Part shown: positions 38,725 through 46,977 of the stretch, in pieces
Numbering within the stretch: the first letter of the stretch is position 1
Layout: every line of letters begins with the position of its first letter
Assembly (NCBI GenBank): GCA_027310305.1
Contig: DAIDBD010000029.1
Span: 62,001-126,000 of the forward strand
Length of the DNA: 64,000 nucleotides
Direction: 5' to 3'
Source of the DNA: Herminiimonas sp.
GTDB lineage: Bacteria > Pseudomonadota > Gammaproteobacteria > Burkholderiales > Burkholderiaceae_D
Program-made: the position numbers and the translations under genes
Notes under the pieces: generated by a model
The model's input: the letters and a program-made list of their open reading frames with translations, nothing else
What the model was told of the DNA's origin: nothing
Databases searched by the model: none

Positions 38725-39177
38725 TTATTTCAAGTGATCGGAAATGAGTTTCGTCATTTCGAACATCGACACTTGCTTCTTGCCGCCAAAGACAGCTTTC
38801 AGCTTTTCATCTGCATTGATGTTGCGTTTGTTGGCTTCATCTTGCAGCTTGTTTTTCTTGATGTATTCCCAGACTTTTTTGGTGACTTCAGTGCGCGGCA
38901 GCGGATTCGCACCGACGACGGCGGCCAGGGTAGCGGACGGAGTCATTGGTTTCATGAATGCTGCATTTGGCTTGCGCGCGGTCTTGGGTGCTGCTGCTTT
39001 TTTGGCTGCCGGCTTTGCTGCGGTTTTTTTGGCAGGTGCTGCTTTTTTGGCTGCCGGCTTTGCTGCAGCTTTTTTGGCAGGTGCGGCTTTTGCTGCTGGC
39101 TTCTTTACTGCTGCTTTTTTTGCTGCGGGTTTCTTGGCGGCCGTTTTAGTGGCCGCGGGTTTTTTGGCTGTTGCCAT
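38725..39177 (-). CDS. Histone H1-like tail fused to a SWIB/MDM2 domain
   Basis: The 150-residue protein has an N-terminal tail (about residues 1-72) made of repeated AAKKPAAKKAA-type units, a positively charged DNA-binding region like eukaryotic histone H1, and a C-terminal SWIB/MDM2 domain (about 78-150: MTPSATLAAVVGANPLPRTEVTKKVWEYIKKNKL). SWIB domains are typical of chromatin remodelling complexes and occur in chlamydiae and many Burkholderiales. The likely role is nucleoid packing. The ATG at 39177 follows GAAGGAGG; a TTG two codons upstream is ignored. It converges on the phosphatase unit. Confidence 0.9.
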   Translation of the reverse strand: MATAKKPAATKTAAKKPAAKKAAVKKPAAKAAPAKKAAAKPAAKKAAPAKKTAAKPAAKKAAAPKTARKPNAAFMKPMTPSATLAAVVGANPLPRTEVTKKVWEYIKKNKLQDEANKRNINADEKLKAVFGGKKQVSMFEMTKLISDHLK

Positions 39178-39414
39178 CTTCAAACCTCCTTCACGATAGT
39201 GTTGGGAAATTGCGCCAATTCACGCACCGCTAATAGTGGTGGGGTTTTGTTGGGTATGCAAGTGTTTTTTGCAAGTTTTTCGTGTCGATTGTGTACGCGG
39301 CGCCACGCAGTCTTCATAGAGGGAAAGGCCGGCGAGCGAATGCGGCGCATCCGGTGCGGTCGATTGAAGGAACGCGGCATCGTTTTGGCGCCGGCTTCCC
39401 GGCGCCGTCGCGTG

Positions 39415-40782
39415 TCAGCGCATGCCGGGCAGCATGCCTTTCATGCCGCGCATCATCTTCATCATGCCGCCGCCCTTGAGCTTTTTCATCATCGACTGCA
39501 TCTGCTCGAATTGCGCCAGCATGCGGTTGACTTCCTGCACCTGAACCCCGGCACCGGCGGCGATGCGACGCTTGCGCGACGCCTTGATCAGCTCCGGTTT
39601 GGCGCGTTCCTGCCGCGTCATCGAGTTGATGATGGCTTCCATTCTGCGCACCTGCTTGTCGGCCTGGTCCATGTTGGCGCCGCTGGCGGCCTGCTGGAAT
39701 TGCGCCGGCAGCTTGTCGACCAGATTCGATAGCCCGCCCATCTTCTTCATCTGGCCGAGCTGCGCCTTGAAATCATTCAGGTCGAACTTGCCGCCGCCTT
39801 TTATTTTTTGCGCCAGATCCTGCGCAGCGGCCACATCGACGCCTTTTCTGGCTTCTTCCACCAGGGCAAGGATGTCGCCCATGCCGAGGATTCGGCTCGC
39901 CATCCGCTGCGGGTCGAATGCCTCCAGGCCATCGAGCTTTTCGGCGACGCCGGCAAATTTGATTGGTTTGCCGGTGATGTGGCGTACCGACAGCGCCGCG
40001 CCGCCGCGCGCATCGCCATCCAGTTTGGTCAATACGATGCCGGTCAGCGGCAGCGCATCGTTGAATGCCTTGGCGGTATTGATGGCGTCCTGGCCCAGCA
40101 TGGCATCGACCACGAACAGCGTTTCGATCGGCTTGACCGCCGCATGCAGCGCGCTGATTTCCCGCATCATCGCTTCATCGATGCCGAGCCGGCCGGCGGT
40201 ATCGATGATCAGCACATCGTGGTAATGCTTTTTCGCATAATCCAGCGCCGCCAAGGCGATGGCGACCGGCTGGTCGGTCGGTTGCGATGGAAAGAAATCG
40301 GCGCCGACCTGGGCGGTGACCGTTTGCAACTGGCCGATCGCAGCTGGGCGGTAGACGTCGGCGGAAACGGTCAGCACCTTCTTTTTCTTCTCTTCGCGCA
40401 GATATTTGGCGAGCTTGCCGACGGTCGTCGTTTTGCCGGCGCCTTGCAAACCGGCCATCAGGATGATTGCCGGCGGCTGAGTCGCAAAACTCAGTTGCGA
40501 GGCTTCCGGTCCGAGATCCGCGCCCATGATCGCGGCCAGTTCATTTTGCACCACGCCGACCAGCGCCTGGCCGGGGGTGAGCGAGCCGATCACTTCTTCG
40601 CCCAGCGCTTTTTCCTTGACGCGGGTGATGAATTCGCGCACTGCGGGCAGCGCGACGTCGGCTTCAAGCAGTGCCAGGCGCACTTCGCGCAGCATCTCGG
40701 CGGTATTGGATTCGGTCAGGCGCGCCTCGCCGCGCATGGTTTTGACGACTTTGGCGAGACGTTGGGTCAGATTGTCGAGCAT
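39415..40782 (-). CDS. ffh: Signal recognition particle GTPase Ffh
   Basis: Ffh binds 4.5S RNA and signal sequences and docks with FtsY to deliver membrane proteins. The 455-residue protein has the N domain (MLDNLTQRLAKVVKTMRGEARLTE), the G domain with GLQGAGKTTTVGKLA, DTAGRLGIDEAMM and TKLDGDARGG, and a methionine-rich M domain to the C-terminus (MMKKLKGGGMMKMMRGMKGM). The ATG at 40782 is the family start; upstream in-frame codons add no homologous residues. It is divergent from the binding-protein module. Confidence 0.97.
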   Translation of the reverse strand: MLDNLTQRLAKVVKTMRGEARLTESNTAEMLREVRLALLEADVALPAVREFITRVKEKALGEEVIGSLTPGQALVGVVQNELAAIMGADLGPEASQLSFATQPPAIILMAGLQGAGKTTTVGKLAKYLREEKKKKVLTVSADVYRPAAIGQLQTVTAQVGADFFPSQPTDQPVAIALAALDYAKKHYHDVLIIDTAGRLGIDEAMMREISALHAAVKPIETLFVVDAMLGQDAINTAKAFNDALPLTGIVLTKLDGDARGGAALSVRHITGKPIKFAGVAEKLDGLEAFDPQRMASRILGMGDILALVEEARKGVDVAAAQDLAQKIKGGGKFDLNDFKAQLGQMKKMGGLSNLVDKLPAQFQQAASGANMDQADKQVRRMEAIINSMTRQERAKPELIKASRKRRIAAGAGVQVQEVNRMLAQFEQMQSMMKKLKGGGMMKMMRGMKGMLPGMR

Positions 40783-40907
40783 GGATGGTGACTGTTTAAC
40801 TGTGTGATTAAGGAAAATTGGAAATGTCGAAGCGGAAAAATGCATCGAACGCAGCCTTGCATTCTAACCGATGCGACGCGTTGACCGCCGCTGGTTAGAG
40901 GGGCGGA

Positions 40908-40940
40908 AATCCGGAACGTTGCAGCCGATATTTCCGGATT
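40908..40940. promoter_or_regulatory. Inverted repeat upstream of the sigma-54 promoter (candidate UAS)
   Basis: AATCCGGAA (40908-40916) and TTCCGGATT (40932-40940) form perfect 9-bp arms with a 15-bp spacer, about 85-115 bp upstream of the sigma-54 promoter at 41023. A second inverted repeat TCTAACC/GGTTAGA spans 40863-40899. The positions suit an activator binding site, possibly for the DctD-like regulator downstream. Confidence 0.45.
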
Positions 40941-41022
40941 GCCGCACGCAAGCGGTTGGCATTTTATTCAGAATGGTCCAATAACTTCCGATAGATCAAG
41001 CGCTTAGCAAAATATTGTCGGT

Positions 41023-41038
41023 TGGCACGAAGGCTGCA
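41023..41038 (+). promoter_or_regulatory. Sigma-54 promoter upstream of the binding-protein gene
   Basis: TGGCACGAAGGCTGCA matches the -24/-12 consensus at all but one defined base (C in place of T at the first position of TTGCA). Its -12 element ends 35 bp before the binding-protein ATG at 41074. Confidence 0.7.
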
Positions 41039-41073
41039 TTGATATCGGCATAACTTCAATAAAGGAGACAGAC

Positions 41074-42219
41074 ATGAACCCGACCTGGAACAAATCGATT
41101 GCAGCGTTGGTCTTGGCAAGTGCGTTGGCAGGCACGGCACTGACCGCGGCCGCAGAAGAAGGTGTTACCGACACCGCCATCCGCATCGGCCAGACCATCG
41201 GCATTACCGGACAAATCGCCGGCGCCGTCAAGGAACTGAATGAAGGCGCCAACGCCTACATCAGCCAGGTCAACCGGCAGGGCGGCGTGCATGGCCGCCA
41301 GATCGAACTTATAACGCTCGACGACAAGTTCGATCCGGCGCTATCGGCCAAAAATGCGGAAAAACTGATCCTGGAAGAACATGTATTCGCGCTGTTCCAG
41401 AACCGCGGCACGCCGCATACCGAAGCGATCCTGCCGATCATGGCCGCCAACAAGGTGCCGCTGGTCGGGCCCAGCACCGGTGCAACCATCCTGCATACGC
41501 CGGTCAATCCGCTGTTGTTCAACGTGCGTGCCAGGTATCAGAGCGAAATAATCAAGGCGGTCGAGCAATTCAGCACGATCGGCATCAACCGGATCGGTCT
41601 GATTCATGTCGACGATTCGTTCGGGCGCGATGGCCTGGCCGGGTTCAACTTGGCCATGGCGGCCCGCAAGCTGACGCCTGCGATCATCGCCAGCTTCGAT
41701 CGGGTCAAGCCGGATATTTCCGCCGTGGTTGAGGCGACCGTCAAGGCCGCGCCGCAAACGGTCATCATCGTTTCTGCCGCTCCCACCGCCGCCAGCATCA
41801 TCAAGCTGCTGCGGGAGCGCGGTAGCAAGACGCAAGTGATGACGCTGTCGAACAATTCATCGGCAGCATTCGTCAAAAGCCTTGGGGCCAATGCTCCCGG
41901 CATCATCGTCACGCAAATCACGCCGCCGCCGAATCTGTTGTCGAGCAGGCTAGGCCAGGAATACAAGGCGGCTTCCAAGGCAACCGGCGCTACCGTGTCA
42001 TACGCGGCAATGGAGGGGTTTGTCGCGGCCAAGGTGCTGGTGGAAGGCTTGCGCCGCGCCGGCCGGAAACTGACGCGCGAAGGTTTTATCAAGGGGCTGG
42101 AGTCGATCCACGATCAGGATCTGGGCGGACTGGCGGTCTCTTACGGGCCGAATGATCATACCGGCAGCGAATTCGTCGAATTGACCATCATCGGCAAGGA
42201 TGGGAAATTCCGCCGCTAA
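41074..42219 (+). CDS. Orphan periplasmic binding protein, LivK/type I fold
   Basis: The 381-residue protein has a signal peptide (cut near residue 27, LTAAA-EEG) and a Peripla_BP_6-type two-lobe domain, as in branched-chain amino acid and amide binding proteins: IRIGQTIGITGQIAGAVKELNEGANAYISQVN at the N-terminus and the late GLESIHDQDLGGLAVSYGPNDHTGSEFVEL. No permease or ATPase genes are near, so it is an orphan binding protein. It is under the sigma-54 promoter at 41023 and followed by a DctB/DctD-like two-component system. It may present a ligand to the kinase; the ligand is unknown. Confidence 0.85.
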   Translation: MNPTWNKSIAALVLASALAGTALTAAAEEGVTDTAIRIGQTIGITGQIAGAVKELNEGANAYISQVNRQGGVHGRQIELITLDDKFDPALSAKNAEKLILEEHVFALFQNRGTPHTEAILPIMAANKVPLVGPSTGATILHTPVNPLLFNVRARYQSEIIKAVEQFSTIGINRIGLIHVDDSFGRDGLAGFNLAMAARKLTPAIIASFDRVKPDISAVVEATVKAAPQTVIIVSAAPTAASIIKLLRERGSKTQVMTLSNNSSAAFVKSLGANAPGIIVTQITPPPNLLSSRLGQEYKAASKATGATVSYAAMEGFVAAKVLVEGLRRAGRKLTREGFIKGLESIHDQDLGGLAVSYGPNDHTGSEFVELTIIGKDGKFRR

Positions 42220-42672
42220 GAATTCAGTATAAGGAGCGCGATACGGAAGTGTCGCGCGGCAGAGGCAACTGCAGCGTTCAATGAAACCGCACAATTTCAA
42301 GTGAATCAGTTGCTTGCACTGATTTTTGAAACGCCAGCTGGGCCAGCTTGTAATGGAAGAGCAGCAGCGCCATCACAATGATGAAATCAAGATGGCCGCC
42401 GTGGATTAACGGTTTGGAAAGTATTGGAAAGCAGCGCAGGCATTCCCCGATCCCGGAGCGAACGCTTGCACCGCCCGGTTCTCATCGCGTGACCGGCCGA
42501 TGCGGCCGAAGCAGCAACGGGCGACGGATTAAAATTCGCAAGCTTCATCGCAGGAGGTAATATTACAGTTGTAGTGCAATCCGGAGACATCGGCCATTCG
42601 CCTGCACGCGGCGGCGGTATCCGGTTTACCCATCTTATTGACGACTGCGCTGACGAATCGACTGACGATCGG
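42220..42672. other. Gap between the binding-protein and sensor kinase genes
   Basis: This 453-bp stretch has no gene I can support. A hairpin GCGCGATAC-GGAA-GTGTCGCGC (42236-42257 region) just after the binding-protein stop may end its transcript, though no T tract follows. An AGGAGG at 42552-42557 has no good start at normal spacing except a GTG at 42574, which is the alternative start of the kinase. Confidence 0.5.
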
Positions 42673-44484
42673 ATGAGATCCAAAAAACGCATCGGCCTCC
42701 TGCTGTTTATCGTGGGATGCGCGGCAGCCGCGGTTTTCGCCGTTTATGTTCTGGCGGCAAAAAAAGCGGCGAGCGATATCAGCGAAGCCGGAGAGCGCCA
42801 ATTGCAAATCATCGCGCTTGATCTGGAATCGGTACTGGACAAGTTCGAGACCTTGCCGTTCGCACTGGGTTTTCAATCGGATCTCACGCAAGTCCTGACC
42901 CGGCCGGATGACCGGAGCGCAATCAATCGGCTGAACCTGAACCTGCAGGCGATCCAGCGCCAGGCCAAGGTGTATGCGATCTACATGATGGACCGTCAGG
43001 GCAACACGCTGGCATCGAGCAACTGGGATCAGCCGTTAAGCTTCGTCGGCCGGAATTTCAGTTTCCGTCCTTATTTCCGGAATGCCATCGATGGCAGGGC
43101 AGGGCGTTTTTACGGTATCGGCAACGCCACCGGCGAACCCGGCTATTTCATTGCGCAGCCGGTTTATCCGCCGGGCGCGGCGCGCGGTACGGCAGCGCCG
43201 ATCGGCGTGGTGGCGGTCAAGATCGATCTCGTCGAATTCGAACACACATGGCGCAGTAGCGAAGAGCCGATTACGCTGACCGACCATAGCGGCGTGGTCT
43301 TCCTGAGCAACCGGCCGGACTGGAAATACCATAGCTTGCGTCCGCTCGGCGCAGCCGTGCAGAAAAACCTCGCGGACACGCTCCAGTATGCGGCCAGGCC
43401 GATCAAGCCGATTGCTTCGTTGCCGAAAAAAGTGCGCGCCGGATTCGGCGATCATGTGACGCGGCCGGTCGGGCGCCTGGGCTGGCAACTGATGCTGTTT
43501 CCATCGCAGGCGCGCATTGCGCGGGTGGCCATGCTGTGGGCGCTGGGCGCGGCGTTGTTGCTGGCGATCGCCGGCATTTCGCTATGGGCGAATTACCAGC
43601 GCAGACGCCGCATGGAAGAGCGGCTGGCGTCGCGCAATGCGTTGCAGCGGGCCGCCGAGGAACTTGACCGGAAAATCGAGCAGCGCACGCAGGAACTGCT
43701 GCTGGCGAATCAGAATCTTGAAATCAAATACGTCAAGCTGAAAGAAACCGAACATCTGCTGCGCTCCACCCAGAACGAACTGGTGCAGGCTGGAAAACTG
43801 GCCATGCTGGGCCAGATGGCGGCGGGCGTCACGCATGAACTCAACCAGCCGCTGGCCGCGATTCGCGCCTTTGCCGACAATGCGGTTACTTTTCTGGCGC
43901 GCGGCCAGGCTGCGCGGGCGGAAGAGAATTTGTCGCACATCAGTGCGGCCAGCGCCCGGATGGGAGCGATCATCGGGCAACTGAAAGGATTCGCCCGCAA
44001 AAGCCATGGGGCAGTGTCGACCGTGGATTTGCCGCAATCGATCGAGGCATCGGCATTGCTGCTGCAGAGCGATTTCCGGCGCCATCGAGCGCGGCTCGAC
44101 ATCACTATTCGAGATGCGCTGCAAGTAACCGGCGATACCGTGCGCACCGAGCAGGTGCTGATCAACCTGCTGCGCAATGCGCTCGATGCGGTGGAGACGG
44201 CGCAGCAGAGAACCGTGACCATCGTTCTGGAGCGCGACGAGTGCGATGCCGTCATCCGGATTCGCGATTCCGGGCCCGGCATTCCGGCCCAGGTGGCACA
44301 GCATCTGTTCGAGCCGTTTTTCACCACCAAGCCATCCGGCAAAGGCCTGGGCCTGGGACTGGCGATTTCATCGTCGATCGTGCAAGCGATGAATGGACAG
44401 CTGATCGCGCAAAATCATCCGGACGGCGGCGCCGAATTCATCGTACGCTTGCCGTTGGTCATTTTGGAATATGCGGATTCGTAA
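42673..44484 (+). CDS. DctB-like sensor histidine kinase
   Basis: The 603-residue inner-membrane kinase has one membrane helix near the N-terminus (MRSKKRIGLLLFIVGCAAAAVF), a large periplasmic double-Cache sensor domain (about residues 40-285), a second membrane helix (about 287-307), a coiled coil and the kinase core. His388 in GVTHELNQPLAAIRAF is the phosphorylation site, and N, G1 and G2 boxes follow (NLLRNALDAV; DSGPGIP; GKGLGLGLAIS). This is the DctB plan, which senses C4-dicarboxylates in rhizobia. The ATG at 42673 makes a normal N-terminus; a GTG at 42574 would add 33 residues. It is coupled to the next gene (TAATG). Confidence 0.87.
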   Translation: MRSKKRIGLLLFIVGCAAAAVFAVYVLAAKKAASDISEAGERQLQIIALDLESVLDKFETLPFALGFQSDLTQVLTRPDDRSAINRLNLNLQAIQRQAKVYAIYMMDRQGNTLASSNWDQPLSFVGRNFSFRPYFRNAIDGRAGRFYGIGNATGEPGYFIAQPVYPPGAARGTAAPIGVVAVKIDLVEFEHTWRSSEEPITLTDHSGVVFLSNRPDWKYHSLRPLGAAVQKNLADTLQYAARPIKPIASLPKKVRAGFGDHVTRPVGRLGWQLMLFPSQARIARVAMLWALGAALLLAIAGISLWANYQRRRRMEERLASRNALQRAAEELDRKIEQRTQELLLANQNLEIKYVKLKETEHLLRSTQNELVQAGKLAMLGQMAAGVTHELNQPLAAIRAFADNAVTFLARGQAARAEENLSHISAASARMGAIIGQLKGFARKSHGAVSTVDLPQSIEASALLLQSDFRRHRARLDITIRDALQVTGDTVRTEQVLINLLRNALDAVETAQQRTVTIVLERDECDAVIRIRDSGPGIPAQVAQHLFEPFFTTKPSGKGLGLGLAISSSIVQAMNGQLIAQNHPDGGAEFIVRLPLVILEYADS

Positions 44485-45848
44485 TGGAAAATAATGCGTC
44501 GATGCCTGAAGCCCTGTTAATCGAGGATGAGCGCGCAGTGCGGATGGCAACCGCGCAAACGCTGGAACTGGGCGGCTTCACGGTGCATGCCTGCAGCAGC
44601 GCCGAACAGGCGCAGCCATGGTTGCAACCGGAATTTGCGGGCGTCATCGTGACCGATGTGCGTTTGCCGGGAAGGTCGGGGCTGGACGTGCTGGCCGAAG
44701 CGGTCGCGCTCGACCCCGACTTGCCGGTGATTGTGGTGACCGGGCACGGCGATGTCGGCATGGCGGTGGAGGCGATGCGTGCCGGCGCTTACGACTTCAT
44801 CGAAAAGCCGTTCGCTGCGGAGCGGTTGATGGAAACGGTTCGGCGCGCGCAGGAAAAACGCCGGCTGGTGCTGGAGAACCGGCGCCTCAAAGCGGCCTGG
44901 GCCGCGCATCCCGACATGCCCGTGCTGATCGGGCAATCAGCCGAAACCGAGCGGGTACGGAAGATGATCCGCAGCGTCGGCCCGACCGTGGTCGATATCC
45001 TGATCAACGGCCAGACCGGCACCGGCAAGGAAGTCGTGGCGCGCCAGTTGCATGCGGCCAGCGGACGCAAGGGGCCGTTTGTCGCGATCAATTGCGGCGC
45101 GTTACCGGAAACCGTGTTCGAAAGCGAAATATTCGGCCATGAGGCAGGCGCGTTCACCAGCGCCCAGAAGCGGCGGATCGGCAAGCTCGAGTATGCCAAG
45201 GGCGGCACGGTTTTCCTCGACGAGATCGAAAGCACGCCGCTGGCATTGCAGGTCAAGCTGTTGCGCGTGCTGCAAGAGCGCAGCCTGGAACGGCTCGGCG
45301 GCAACGAGCCGATCGGGATCGATTGCCGCGTGATTGCCGCCAGCAAGGCAGACCTGTTGCAGTTGAGCGCGCAAGGCACGTTCCGCGAAGACCTGTACTA
45401 CCGGATCGGCGTGGTCAATATCAATTTGCCGCGTCTGGCTGAACGGCGCGACGATATTCCGCTGCTGCTTGCCCATTTCGTGCAGCTTGCCGCCTTCCGC
45501 TATCAGCGTTCGGCACCGCAATGGACGCCGGCGCAGATGGCGCAGTGGCAAGCGCGCGACTGGCCGGGCAATGTCCGCGAGTTGCGCAATTTCGCCGATC
45601 GGCTGGTGCTCGGCGTGGCGGAAGGCATCGCATCGGTTGCCGGACCGGATACGAAGGCAGGCATGGAATTCGAATCGCTGCCGCATCAGGTCGATGCCTA
45701 TGAACGCCTGCTGATCGCGGAAGCCATGTCGGCGAGCGATGGCAATGTCGCAACGGCCGCGGAGCGGCTCGGCGTGCCGAAAAAGACGCTGTACGACAAA
45801 TTGAAGAAATATCATCTTGCGGCGAACCGGCCCGCGGATTGTGGCTGA
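44484..45848 (+). CDS. DctD-like sigma-54-dependent response regulator
   Basis: The 454-residue regulator has a receiver domain with Asp58 in VIVTDVRLPG, an AAA+ domain (about 145-375) with Walker A GQTGTGKEV and DEIESTPLA Walker B, and a C-terminal Fis-type helix-turn-helix (GNVATAAERLGVPKKTLYDKLKKY). The sigma-54 contact loop reads GAFTSA, where nearly all activators have GAFTGA. The ATG at 44484 overlaps the kinase stop codon. The DEIES form of the Walker B region is typical of DctD. It should receive phosphate from the kinase and act at a sigma-54 promoter, probably that at 41023. Confidence 0.88.
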   Translation: MENNASMPEALLIEDERAVRMATAQTLELGGFTVHACSSAEQAQPWLQPEFAGVIVTDVRLPGRSGLDVLAEAVALDPDLPVIVVTGHGDVGMAVEAMRAGAYDFIEKPFAAERLMETVRRAQEKRRLVLENRRLKAAWAAHPDMPVLIGQSAETERVRKMIRSVGPTVVDILINGQTGTGKEVVARQLHAASGRKGPFVAINCGALPETVFESEIFGHEAGAFTSAQKRRIGKLEYAKGGTVFLDEIESTPLALQVKLLRVLQERSLERLGGNEPIGIDCRVIAASKADLLQLSAQGTFREDLYYRIGVVNINLPRLAERRDDIPLLLAHFVQLAAFRYQRSAPQWTPAQMAQWQARDWPGNVRELRNFADRLVLGVAEGIASVAGPDTKAGMEFESLPHQVDAYERLLIAEAMSASDGNVATAAERLGVPKKTLYDKLKKYHLAANRPADCG

Positions 45849-45922
45849 TGTTCCATCATGAATGGCATCATTGCATGCATGAACGCGCCGGCTCGCGACG
45901 TTACATGGTGTAAACTAAAACG

Positions 45923-46732
45923 ATGCAAAACTATATTTTCTTCCTGGCGGCGCTGCTCTATGCAGGCTGTGCCTTTTTGCCGTCGAACCGGCGTATTCCG
46001 ATTGCCGTCGGTATCGCAATCGGATGGCTGCTGCATGGCGGCGCGCTGTGGGCGGATGTGATTGCGCCGGGCTCGCTGCGCCTCGGCTTCGCCATCATGC
46101 TGTCGGCGACGCTGTGGATATCGGTAGCCGCTTACTGGCTGGAAAACCGCAATTTTGCATTGGATGGATTGCGCGTGATGGTGTTGCCGTGCGCCGCGGT
46201 CGCCGTCATCCTGCCAGCGCTGTTTCCCGGTAATGTCGTGCCGCTGCAGGGCAAGTCTCCGTTGTTTTCATGGCATATCGCGATTGCGATACTGGCATAC
46301 AGCACTCTGACGATCGCTGCGTTTCATGCGGTATTGATGGCATTGCAGGAATCCAGGCTGCACACGCGCCCGACCGCCGTCAAAACCGGATGGTTTGCCG
46401 CGGCCATCGATCGCTTGCCCGCGCTGCTGACCATGGAAAAATTATTGTTCAGGCTGATCGGATTCGGGTTCATGCTGTTGACGCTGACTGTACTGTCCGG
46501 TGTGGTATTTTCCGAACAGCTGTTTGGCCAGGCGTTCAAATGGGACCATAAAACCATTTTCACGATGCTGTCATGGGCATTGTTCGGCCTGTTGCTGGCC
46601 GGCCGCAGATGGCGCGGCTGGCGCGGCAAGACCGCCCTGAGTTTTACGCTGACCGGTTTTGCCACCCTGCTGCTGGCTTATGTCGGCAGCCGCTTTGTGC
46701 TGGAAGTGGTGTTGCATCGGGGACTTGCATGA
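45923..46732 (+). CDS. ypjD: YpjD-like inner-membrane protein (cytochrome c assembly/HemX type)
   Basis: The 269-residue protein has eight or so membrane segments and resembles the CcsA/HemX-type inner-membrane family called YpjD, which in E. coli lies next to ffh. Conserved histidines are seen in SWHIAIAILAYSTLTI and KWDHKTIFTMLSW, as in heme-handling members. Its exact role is unsettled. In most relatives ypjD is adjacent to ffh; here the pair is split by the binding-protein/DctBD module (41074-45848). The stop overlaps the following start (ATGA). Confidence 0.85.
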   Translation: MQNYIFFLAALLYAGCAFLPSNRRIPIAVGIAIGWLLHGGALWADVIAPGSLRLGFAIMLSATLWISVAAYWLENRNFALDGLRVMVLPCAAVAVILPALFPGNVVPLQGKSPLFSWHIAIAILAYSTLTIAAFHAVLMALQESRLHTRPTAVKTGWFAAAIDRLPALLTMEKLLFRLIGFGFMLLTLTVLSGVVFSEQLFGQAFKWDHKTIFTMLSWALFGLLLAGRRWRGWRGKTALSFTLTGFATLLLAYVGSRFVLEVVLHRGLA

Positions 46733-46974
46733 AATTTCTGTTATGGGGAGCGATCGGTTTCATCGTGGCGATGTGGCTGCTGCGCACCAAGAAAATTCCC
46801 GCGCAATTCAATGAAAAACAGCATGACGGCGCTGACAGCACGCAGCGCGGCGTGGAAGCGATGGTTTGTTGCGCGCATTGCGGCATGCATATCCCGATAT
46901 CGGAAGCCGTTGCCGGCCGATCCGATGCCGCATTCTGCAGCGAAGATCATCGTCTGCAGCATATTTCCGGCTAG
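46729..46974 (+). CDS. PP0621-family small membrane protein
   Basis: The 81-residue protein has one N-terminal membrane helix (FLLWGAIGFIVAMWLL) and a soluble part with CCAHCGMHIPISEAV and CSEDH cysteines that could bind a metal. It matches the PP0621 family, small proteins of unknown role regularly placed upstream of pilS or after ypjD. Its ATG overlaps the ypjD stop. The gene stops 3 bp before the pilS start. Confidence 0.87.
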   Translation: MKFLLWGAIGFIVAMWLLRTKKIPAQFNEKQHDGADSTQRGVEAMVCCAHCGMHIPISEAVAGRSDAAFCSEDHRLQHISG

Positions 46975-46977
46975 CCC

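Noticed and set aside
42574-42672. GTG at 42574 as the start of the DctB-like kinase
   Set aside because: The AGGAGG upstream is about 16 nt away, too far, and the added 33 residues are polar and unlike the family; kept only as an alternative.
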